64,000 bases of DNA from Atriophallophorus winterbourni (lineage: Eukaryota; Platyhelminthes; Trematoda; Plagiorchiida; Microphallidae), in NCBI GenBank assembly GCA_013407085.1, contig JACCGJ010008391.1:1-64000 (forward strand), read 5' to 3'. The notes beneath the pieces are model-generated. The model was not told the origin of the DNA and did not search any database. It saw nothing but the letters and a program-made list of their open reading frames with translations. The first letter of the stretch is position 1, and the number at the start of each line of letters is the position of its first letter. Positions 62,001 to 64,000 of this stretch are shown here, one piece after another. The position numbers and the translations under genes are program-made.

Positions 62001-62354
62001 GTAAGCGCAAAGTTTTTTACCATTCTTCCAGCGTTTTATTAGCACGCGGATCATGATGGTACTCTCGCGGGGTGAGTATGAAGGAAATGCATGCAAAATC
62101 GATGTTTTTTTAATTTATGTTCATTTTAGAAATTGAACTTGAAAATATATAAATTAATCAAGCATTACTCTGGTAATATCGCAATTGCTTCAAGACTATA
62201 AAAACTTAACTTAATTTTGTTCTCATTTTTAACTTCATTTTACGATTATTGTTACCCAAAATACTGAGTATAATTGCATTAAACTACCTGATCTAAAACG
62301 TGGTCGGTTATTGTAACATAACAAAATTACCTCCGTTTGTTGTTTGCATTTGAC
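31972..62354 (-). CDS. micro-exon gene, about 26 coding exons, function unknown
   Basis: Reading the - strand, exons at 62331-62354, 60657-60677, 59633-59656, 59183-59200, 58954-58977, 57597-57620, 57492-57521, 56608-56628, 54193-54204, 53827-53845, 53521-53589, 53272-53295, 51507-51523, 50656-50679, 50530-50577, 47317-47337, 46170-46193, 46097-46126, 44853-44876, 40430-40453, 37452-37484, 36725-36751, 34976-34993, 34773-34885, 34188-34434 and 33399-33445 plus 31972-32004 (split by an LTR element) join into one open frame of about 346 codons. Nearly all micro-exons are multiples of 3 in phase 1; the exceptions, 19 and 17 nt, cancel each other. Each has AG before and GT after, mostly GTRAGT. 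The small exons give an acidic, Pro/Thr- and Tyr-containing stretch; the last three give a compact region with GKASLAEAQYAYKYGR, VELWFSGTFMHGMSDEQ and IDFIGELVYSFQWD. I do not recognise the protein. Symmetric micro-exons in long introns are the mark of schistosome micro-exon genes (MEGs), many of them secreted; whether this one is secreted cannot be said, since the N-terminus is not in hand. Confidence 0.75.
32005..32228 (+). repeat. left LTR
   Basis: 224 bp, TG...CA ends, same length as the right LTR; a few differences (e.g. ACGGTTCTG versus CCGGTTACG near the end). Confidence 0.9.
32240..33203 (+). pseudogene. gag polyprotein fragment, frameshifted
   Basis: The first part (about 32240-32515) reads VKSILQQQQRQFEEAQARL and PKFNYDPESCLTFQSWFKRF, the capsid-like start, and hits a stop; after a frameshift a second frame continues to a zinc-knuckle region CQCDEWHFARYCPFK...GHNENYC near residues 165-200 of the 276-codon frame. 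The double CxC/WHxxxxCPF knuckle is typical of flatworm Gypsy gags; one Cys of the second knuckle is replaced by Tyr (CQNY). Confidence 0.8.
33170..33393 (+). repeat. right LTR
   Basis: 224 bp, preceded by the purine tract. The host reading frame on - runs into this LTR and meets a stop at 33290-33288. Confidence 0.9.
33399..33445 (-). CDS. last coding exon, first half, interrupted by LTR element
   Basis: Acceptor CCCATGCTACAATAG. Encodes ELIKKPSDEEKTLAAN and then runs into the inserted LTR element. The other half (SIEVFESV-stop) is at 31972-32004. Confidence 0.8.
33660..33810 (-). repeat. hammerhead-repeat relic
   Basis: Reverse, decayed copy of the 233-bp unit: CCCCAAGATTGGTATCGCGC, AGGATCCGCGGGCGCTTGAA and GCGCTTGTGAGCCACTGTTG. 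The core has changed (CTGATGT), so it is not expected to cleave. Confidence 0.7.
34188..34434 (-). CDS. exon, 247 nt, phase 0-1
   Basis: Acceptor CAATTTTTCCCATAG, donor GTATGTGAT. Begins FDQILKGHHSTTDVYKYC, then VELWFSGTFMHGMSDEQMLT, IQSANKEIDFIGELVYSF and EPLKLT. The largest exon and the best place to look for homologues. Confidence 0.88.
34773..34885 (-). CDS. exon, 113 nt, phase 1-0
   Basis: Acceptor GATTTTCAACAG, donor GTAAGTCAT. Only one frame is open: EHIILMLSGKASLAEAQYAY then KYGRCLNEEKAGKLLCNY. Looks like a helical, well-conserved type of sequence. Confidence 0.85.
34976..34993 (-). CDS. micro-exon, 18 nt, phase 1-1
   Basis: Acceptor with a long pyrimidine tract ending TCGCTTCATTCTATAG, donor GTAAGTGAT. 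Encodes TIHVHQ. Stops upstream in the same frame rule out a longer exon. Confidence 0.7.
34994..36724. other. intron with hammerhead-repeat relics
   Basis: Contains decayed reverse relics near 35370-35460 (GACCGGTTTCCTGC ... GATCAGCATCCACATGC) and 35540-35610 (AAACGGTTTCTGTTTG). An extra 12-nt in-phase segment at 36291-36302 has a good donor (GTGAGT) but a weak acceptor. The rest is unassigned. Confidence 0.45.
36725..36751 (-). CDS. micro-exon, 27 nt, phase 1-1
   Basis: Acceptor GGTCGGCTGCTTCAG, donor GTAAGTGGG. Encodes GFYLGSTCL. Confidence 0.62.
   Translation of the reverse strand, partial: VFISGARA
36752..37451. other. intron, little recognised
   Basis: A short hammerhead relic at about 37020-37060 (CCAGAAACCGGTAGTGCTG). 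Nothing else. Confidence 0.4.
37452..37484 (-). CDS. micro-exon, 33 nt, phase 1-1
   Basis: Acceptor GACACTTTGATATAG, donor GTAAGCTGC. Encodes SIIQPWEHNEH. Confidence 0.65.
37485..38834. other. intron with an unassigned open frame
   Basis: The + strand is open from 37667 to 38077 (Ser/Asn-rich, e.g. LPDSSSSSVNENNILRTE) with no recognised motif, no clear start and no splice context. A 6-nt in-phase segment at 38684-38689 on - (donor GTAAGTTTT, acceptor AATCAACTCAG) could be an extra micro-exon but is too short to support. Confidence 0.3.
38835..39760 (-). mobile_element. CR1-clade LINE 3' fragment
   Basis: The - strand frame 39748-39221 covers the RT C-terminal region: HYKEKDLGVWVSSTLKPS, YLRPTMEYAVQAWSPWLQKD and RIYHRNTKLVRGLKHKQYEH, close to the CR1 at 27.9-28.5 kb. 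It continues in other frames to a tail of ATTGAATT-type repeats at 38840-38865, again a short-repeat CR1 end. Confidence 0.85.
39785..39935 (-). mobile_element. RTE-B LINE 3' end remnant
   Basis: Family signature ATGTCTACCACGGAGGTACATCACAATCG-like block and the finger region AACAGTCCAATACGAAAG; about 150 bp only. Confidence 0.6.
40430..40453 (-). CDS. micro-exon, 24 nt, phase 1-1
   Basis: Acceptor CCACTGTTTAATCAG, donor GTGAGTTCC. Encodes DSAKFVKM. The hammerhead array lies in the intron between this exon and the one at 44853. Confidence 0.7.
40640..40930 (-). mobile_element. RTE-B LINE 3' end remnant
   Basis: Starts at the tail signature TTCGATGTCGACTATGGAT and runs through AATACAGGAGGAACAATATC and GCGTTCAGTAGCCAAGA, all diverged. 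Lies directly before the hammerhead array. Confidence 0.6.
40945..41166. repeat. 88-bp-arm inverted repeat at the head of the hammerhead array
   Basis: Arms 40945-41032 and 41079-41166 are reverse complements with about one mismatch, with a 46-base spacer. The arms are part of the 233-bp unit (ACGAAACCGGTCGTGG to CCCCATTTAACA), so the array starts with two units fused head to head. Confidence 0.85.
41290..41331 (+). ncRNA. type I hammerhead ribozyme, core intact
   Basis: Stem I CCCTAC pairs with GTGGGG (one G-U); core CTGATGA at 41296-41302; stem II GCGC-AAACA-GCAC with one C-A mismatch; core GAAA at 41316-41319; very short palindromic stem III ACCGGT; cleavage predicted after C41325 in GGTC. 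The 2-bp stem III with no room for a loop suggests work as a dimer. Confidence 0.8.
41523..41564 (+). ncRNA. type I hammerhead ribozyme, core intact, best copy
   Basis: CTGATGA at 41529-41535, stem II GTGC-AAACA-GTAC (one G-U), GAAA at 41549-41552, stem III ACCGGT, predicted cut after C41558, stem I CCCTAC/GTGGGG. All invariant core positions are present. Confidence 0.85.
41756..41797 (+). ncRNA. hammerhead ribozyme with core mutation
   Basis: Same fold, stem II GTGC/GCAC perfect, but the core reads GTGATGA: position C3 is G, which abolishes cleavage in known hammerheads unless G8 changes too; G8 is unchanged. Confidence 0.75.
41999..42040 (+). ncRNA. hammerhead ribozyme with core mutation
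   Basis: CTGATGA and stems intact, but GAAA has become AAAA (G12 to A), a catalytic position. Confidence 0.75.
42080..42315 (-). mobile_element. RTE-B LINE fragment
   Basis: Reverse, diverged piece of the C-terminal domain (MYIIMCHCWLARVYKMEND corresponds to the RLRWLGHVYRMEN block; LHLRYKQVCRIDMKA to HLRYKDVCKRDMKA). Adjoins the last hammerhead unit. Confidence 0.65.
42745..44065 (+). mobile_element. RTE-B LINE, best-preserved 3' half
   Basis: A 264-codon frame (42887-43681) and an overlapping frame to 43992 cover the RT: RRGVKQGCVLAPTLFG, LLFADAAAFIAHSQENLQS (the catalytic ADD reads ADA, so inactive), GLTISMSKTKVLGQG, FTYLGSTIAENLSLDREIDK, NRKLTVKTKMMVYSACVLN, CRLRWLGHV, then one frameshift and RMENGRIPKDLLYGELQLGS, HLRYKDVCKRDMKALDIDP. 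The C-terminus is a C-x2-C-x12-H-x3-C finger (YRCKRCGRDC...GLFSHSKSC). Ends in the CCATGGTCGACATCGACC signature and ACAACAACAAC. Confidence 0.85.
44220..44480 (+). repeat. hammerhead-unit relic
   Basis: Diverged full unit: GTGATGAATGCAAACACCAT-GAAACTGGTCGTAGAGTG, then ATGTGATTGGAAAAGTTGA and CAGTCTTATACGACAGTGGC. The core has C3 to G. Confidence 0.7.
44753..44805. repeat. TA microsatellite
   Basis: Interrupted TA repeat ending about 45 bp short of the micro-exon at 44853. Confidence 0.9.
44853..44876 (-). CDS. micro-exon, 24 nt, phase 1-1
   Basis: Acceptor ATCATTATTCCGTTGCAG, donor GTGAGTAAT. Encodes DDVDIYIY. Confidence 0.72.
45110..45600. repeat. hammerhead-unit relics, two orientations
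   Basis: A reverse copy at about 45115-45330 (AAGACCGGTTTCGTGCACTC, core CAGATGA, stem-II loop lost) overlaps a second reverse start at 45330-45360. A forward copy follows at 45410-45570 (AAGTTCAAACAGCACAAAATCGG, core lost). Confidence 0.7.
46097..46126 (-). CDS. micro-exon, 30 nt, phase 1-1
   Basis: Acceptor GCTTATTTCCTAATTAG, donor GTATGTTGTC. Encodes HTGAQNMEIP. The intron before it is only 43 nt, short even for flatworms, so this exon and the previous one could be alternatives. Confidence 0.62.
46170..46193 (-). CDS. micro-exon, 24 nt, phase 1-1
   Basis: Acceptor GCGTTTAACTCTTAG, donor GTGAGAAAT. Encodes LELISNIA. Confidence 0.65.
46194..47316. other. intron without recognised gene
   Basis: AT-rich; no feature that I can support. 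Confidence 0.45.
47317..47337 (-). CDS. micro-exon, 21 nt, phase 1-1
   Basis: Acceptor CCAACCCACTCTAAG, donor GTAAGTACG. Encodes PYYIPLS. The intron between this and the previous exon holds an RTE with a nested CR1. Confidence 0.6.
47560..50400 (-). mobile_element. second RTE-type LINE (family RTE-C), split by a CR1 element
   Basis: Pieces 47560-47990 and 49037-50400 form one reverse copy. From 5' to 3': endonuclease start ATLNVRTMYEIRNTM (near 50310), linker TKEEIRSTVKQLNNFKA-like (near 50080), FELRIEVRQGCSFSKLIFLL and IDWIMN, a region before FADD with a deletion, GLNISRGKIKVLKTEA, ITVQGDALEEIENFTN, NIWGSSKISITTKIRLFN; then, beyond the CR1 insert, VKPILLYGAVTWRTT. Many stops. A third LINE lineage distinct from RTE-B and from the copy at 13.9 kb. 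Confidence 0.8.
48000..49036 (-). mobile_element. CR1-clade LINE 3' part nested in RTE-C
   Basis: The - strand reads SIKVIRGVLQGSVLGPLLF, VLIFADDAKLWRKINSTDD (ADD box), YEKDLGVIIQSDLGNSMQC, YIRPHVEYAIPAWDPWLKN, then after a frameshift NCRKYAFSVRYVQLWNSLPT. It ends near 48000 in AATCTATGAATAA-type repeats. Joined in frame to the RTE-C sequence at 49037, giving a misleading 231-codon chimera. Confidence 0.85.
50530..50577 (-). CDS. exon, 48 nt, phase 1-1
   Basis: Acceptor TAAATTTTCTTCAG, donor GTGAGTCAT. Only phase 1 is open: DPSKSDEFYDPLVSQM. 78-nt intron from the previous exon. Confidence 0.82.
50656..50679 (-). CDS. micro-exon, 24 nt, phase 1-1
   Basis: Acceptor CCACTCATTTTCAG, donor GTGAGTGGA. 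Only phase 1 is open: SPPKIMMM. Confidence 0.78.
51507..51523 (-). CDS. micro-exon, 17 nt, shifts phase 2 back to 1
   Basis: Acceptor ATGATCCGATTTAG, donor GTGAGTACC. Encodes RFNKQG. Its length is exactly what is needed to restore phase 1 for the next exon, whose other frames have stops. Confidence 0.68.
51825..51878 (-). repeat. hammerhead-unit relic, cut by the pogo-like element
   Basis: Reverse: ACAACCGGTTTCTAGCTGTT ... GAGACAGTAGG; the core reads TTGATGA (C3 changed). The pogo-like element inserted directly beside its stem I. Confidence 0.65.
51880..52815 (+). mobile_element. pogo/Tigger-like transposon reduced to the DNA-binding domain
   Basis: 936 bp with perfect 24-bp terminal inverted repeats beginning CCGTAAATACCCGCGTATAG, flanked by TA on both sides (51878-51879, 52816-52817), the Tc1/mariner/pogo target. 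Inner parts of the ends also resemble each other (CCATGGATA-GACGCA / TGCGTC-TTATCCATGG). The only coding part is the frame from 52330; the DDE catalytic domain is missing. Confidence 0.88.
52330..52710 (+). pseudogene. CENP-B/Brinker-type HTH DNA-binding domain of a pogo-like transposase, truncated
   Basis: The frame from ATG at 52330 gives TKTKRQSYTSNFKMEVIKYA, HGNRAAERQFGPTECVIGKW, a Brinker/psq-type helix-turn-helix, to a TAG at 52543. After that stop the same frame continues with AVIKWIQDTRRDCLRVSTTT, MNWCRRFVGRNNLSIRQRTK, the second CENP-B-type HTH, to 52710. The WCRRFM.R..LS.R..T block normally precedes the DDE domain, which is absent. The TAG may be a true end or a mutation. Confidence 0.82.
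53272..53295 (-). CDS. micro-exon, 24 nt, phase 2-2
   Basis: Acceptor TTTCCAATTTTTAAG, donor GTACGTGGC. Encodes WQSHYPSV in phase 2. Confidence 0.65.
53521..53589 (-). CDS. exon, 69 nt, phase 2-2, acidic Tyr/Asn/Gly-rich
   Basis: Acceptor CAATCTGTTTACAG, donor GTGAGTATT. In phase 2 it encodes a polar stretch beginning HYKEKHEYGNGDEYNETNGD. Phase 1 is also open but gives an implausible Met-rich peptide, which supports the 19-nt phase shift upstream. Confidence 0.7.
53827..53845 (-). CDS. micro-exon, 19 nt, shifts phase 1 to 2
   Basis: Acceptor GATGATTTCTCCAG, donor GTAAGTTAG. Encodes ANTFAG and moves the splice phase from 1 to 2. Confidence 0.65.
54000..54130 (+). repeat. hammerhead-unit relic, variant subfamily
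   Basis: CTGACGA (position 7 may vary, so core-compatible), CGGC-AAACA-GCCA, GAAACCGGTAGTG. Stem II has a terminal mismatch and stem I is short; activity doubtful. The same variant (GGCAAACAGC) occurs at 51830 and 35560. Confidence 0.65.
54193..54204 (-). CDS. possible micro-exon, 12 nt, phase 1-1
   Basis: Acceptor CACATATTAATAG, donor GTGATAATCC. Would add VVAV and lengthen the hydrophobic stretch of the previous exon. The frame is unaffected if it is skipped. Confidence 0.4.
54205..56607. other. long intron without recognised gene
   Basis: Very AT-rich. A possible alternative first exon on - at 56121-56157 (ATG, hydrophobic MLDFVFVCAVRQ, ends in phase 1 at a GTAAGTAC donor) would join in frame to the 19-nt exon. 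Several ORFs of 60-127 codons show no motif. Confidence 0.3.
56608..56628 (-). CDS. micro-exon, 21 nt, phase 1-1
   Basis: Acceptor TTATTTCTATTTTAG, donor GTATGTATAC. Encodes VGTLMLG, hydrophobic. Confidence 0.68.
57492..57521 (-). CDS. micro-exon, 30 nt, phase 1-1
   Basis: Acceptor CCTCAAATTTTAG, donor GTAAGTTTG. Encodes PTLDVVTMEE. The intron before it is only 75 nt. Confidence 0.75.
57597..57620 (-). CDS. micro-exon, 24 nt, phase 1-1
   Basis: Acceptor TTATTTTTATTTTATTAG, donor GTAAGTTTCC. Encodes AIPATFPT, which runs on into the Pro-Thr start of the next exon. Confidence 0.78.
58170..58870 (+). mobile_element. old RTE-B LINE fragment
   Basis: Decayed RT region: GACAAGACTAAAGTTCTTGG (TKVLG), TTTTGGTTCGATTATTGCGG (LGSTIAE), GGGCAACTGTAAGCTGATC. 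No frame left. Confidence 0.6.
58954..58977 (-). CDS. micro-exon, 24 nt, phase 1-1
   Basis: Acceptor TCTGCTTTTTAATAG, donor GTAAGTAAGG. Encodes DQPEWFRL. Confidence 0.75.
59183..59200 (-). CDS. micro-exon, 18 nt, phase 1-1
   Basis: Acceptor GTGAATTTGTTTAG, donor GTAAGTTCG. Encodes TMMSLI. Confidence 0.7.
59633..59656 (-). CDS. micro-exon, 24 nt, phase 1-1
   Basis: Acceptor CTGTTTTGTTTTAG, donor GTAAGTTTC. Encodes ALESIQLH. Confidence 0.72.
60440..60580 (+). mobile_element. RTE-B LINE 3' end remnant
   Basis: Tail signature with changes: GAGAGATTCTTCCTCACGAG and CATGGTCGACGTAGACCGAA followed by ACAACAAACACAAC. Confidence 0.6.
60657..60677 (-). CDS. micro-exon, 21 nt, phase 1-1
   Basis: Acceptor CGTGTTATTTGTAG, donor GTGAGA. 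Only phase 1 is free of stops, giving DMNKVFK. Confidence 0.6.
61030..61200 (+). repeat. hammerhead-unit relic
   Basis: CACTACGTGATGAATGCATA ... CCCGAAACCGGTAGTTGGGTG; C3 to G in the core. Upstream part keeps TTACAAGCGCAACTC. Confidence 0.7.
61850..62110 (+). repeat. hammerhead-unit relic
   Basis: Starts ACGCATGAAACCAGTTACGTGG and keeps GTCATGGGTTTACCCCATTC, TGAACAGGTTGGGCGTGCCA, AGCACGCGGATCATGATGG. The second ribozyme core is deleted. Confidence 0.7.
62331..62354 (-). CDS. micro-exon, 24 nt, phase 1-1
   Basis: Most upstream exon joined here; the acceptor GCGGATTATATAG is fair, the donor GTAATT weak. Encodes QMQTTNG. A further possible 18-nt exon lies at 62675-62692 (donor GTAAAAG). Confidence 0.45.
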
Positions 62355-62455
62355 CTATATAATCCGCTGAAAATATAAACGTGGTTTGCATTGAATAGAT
62401 TATGTATATGATGTTACACTGCATATATTGTGAGATTCATCCGTTCAAATACACT

Positions 62456-62618
62456 GTATACATACTTACATACATACATACATACCTACATACATACAAA
62501 CATACATATATACATACATACATACATACCTACATACATACATACATACATACATACATACATACATACATACATACATACATACATACATACATACATA
62601 CATACATACATACATAAT

Positions 62619-62650
<32 letters not shown>
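62456..62650. repeat. CATA tetranucleotide microsatellite followed by TA repeat
   Basis: About 155 bp of (CATA)n with few interruptions, then about 30 bp of (TA)n. The 71- and 84-codon frames through it (IHTY repeats) are not genes. Confidence 0.97.
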
Positions 62651-62653
<3 letters not shown>

Positions 62654-62692
62654 TAATTTGAATCTAACTTTTACCAGATCGTAGGATTTTAA

Positions 62693-64000
62693 CTATGTTA
62701 TTAAAATATAGTTCTATTTTCTCTTTATTTTGCTTATTGTTTTAATTTTATAAGGCTAAATAAACTGAACTGTTGTAATTTGTGTGGAAATTAATGGTGG
62801 GTTTGATATTAGTAAGTCGAAAATAATAGGTATTACTGTAGAATAGTTTCTAGCATATTGTCGTCATATAGAGAAATGGCGGTAAAATAGTTTTGTTACA
62901 GCGTATTATAATCATAGTAGAGATTGAAAAGAGTTTGGGATATATTGCAAAATAACTGTGAAGATTGGAAGTAACATAAACGAGTGGTTTAGGAGTGAAA
63001 TCTAAGCACTAAATGATTTTCAGATACTTTTGATTGTAAAGAATTAAGATGATATATTGTGGCCGAAATATTGGAAATGCCGATGTCTAAATATATGAGA
63101 TCTTTTCTTTAATAATATCGCTGATTTGGATTTTTTATATCTGAAAATCGCTACACAACGCTCGATACAGTACATTCAATGACCACATCGTCAATGTGTC
63201 TGAGGCTATAGTTTCAGGAAGGATGTTTATGTAAAGATAATTATTGTAATGTGTTGCTCATATCCCTTGCTCCTGCACCTACATCACTCAGTGGGTTCAA
63301 ATAGTAAAAGTTTAATAAAATTAAAAATACCATGTAGAGGAAATCTCAAATTGAAGTGATTTTGGGTGATAGATATAACGTGTACAAAACCATATCGAAT
63401 TTCACAAACGGTCAGACGCTTAGAAATGCCATTGTAAATTTGGGTTTATTTCACTGTGCTCCAATTGCTCAATTTGACCCAACGAAACTCATAATGGCAT
63501 GTATTTCACGGTCGATAATCTTTTTTATGATGTACTTGAGATTTTAAACAAGCGCCTCATATTGGTCGTTTTTTCGAGAAATGTAAATATACACTAAATA
63601 ACTGCCTAGCATCTTTTACATTGTGCGGTGGGGTATTTGATCAGTGATCATTAAACAATGTAGATTTGCAATATTAATAACTTTGTAATCTAATTTATTA
63701 AGCCTTATCCACCACATTGAGTGTGCTTGGACGTTATTCAAAATAACCAGAAATTGCAAAACGTCGAATTTTAAAGAGATCTGTAGAATGCGGTACAATC
63801 TATGTAAGTAAATAGCTGAAAATGTTTCAAATTTCGAATCTTTTTCTGTTCGAAACAAGGTTTAGCCTGCAAAATATGCTCTGCTAATTAAAAACGCTTG
63901 ACTTCAACAATTACAGAAATCAATACAAAACGTTCGGCTATACATTCAACACAACATCATCAATTAACCCATATCTAGCTAATATAATTATTGAAATGCT
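62693..64000. other. AT-rich flank without recognised gene
   Basis: No supported feature. The upstream exons of the micro-exon gene are expected here or beyond the window edge, but no further splice-bordered in-phase segment could be supported. Confidence 0.4.

Noticed and set aside
62402..62684. Frames of 71 and 84 codons with IHTY repeats.
   Set aside because: Translation of the CATA microsatellite.

Overview
The window looks like nuclear DNA of a parasitic flatworm, most likely a digenean fluke. The grounds are very long AT-rich introns, flatworm-type retroelements (CR1- and RTE-type LINEs, a Penelope-like element, a Ty3/Gypsy-type gag), hammerhead-ribozyme repeats like those known in schistosomes, and a gene built almost wholly of tiny in-phase exons, as in schistosome micro-exon genes. 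The species cannot be told from the sequence alone. There is one 20-base assembly gap at 22170-22189.

Region 1 (about 1-19 kb, + strand) carries the 3' two thirds of an SVOP/SV2-family major-facilitator transporter. Eight consecutive coding exons (1196-18966) join in phase. The 5' exons lie upstream of the window and a short C-terminal exon is still missing (candidate near 21.26 kb). Its introns hold a short dispersed repeat family, three LINE fragments, a Penelope-like reverse transcriptase relic and a piggyBac-type MITE.

Region 2 (about 19-31 kb) is a retroelement graveyard: several copies of one RTE-like family (called RTE-B here) in both orientations, one of them split by a nearly complete CR1 element and again by a CR1 3' end. 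A 900-bp block occurs twice with no difference noticed on reading, either side of the gap, and may be an assembly fault.

Region 3 (about 32-62.4 kb, - strand) holds a gene that single-exon ORF scanning misses. I assembled 26 coding exons with AG/GT borders, 23 of them 12-69 nt. All join in one open frame of about 346 codons ending at 31974. A small gag-only LTR retrotransposon with two 224-bp LTRs and a GATGA target duplication sits inside its last coding exon. Its introns contain a head-to-tail array of about 233-bp units, four with a type I hammerhead ribozyme (two intact cores), many dispersed relics of the same unit, more LINE copies (one CR1 nested in another RTE), and a pogo/Tigger-like transposon reduced to its DNA-binding domain.

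The two host genes are independent as far as can be seen. The most notable items are the micro-exon gene, the LTR insertion in its terminal exon, and the hammerhead array with the 88-bp inverted repeat at its head.
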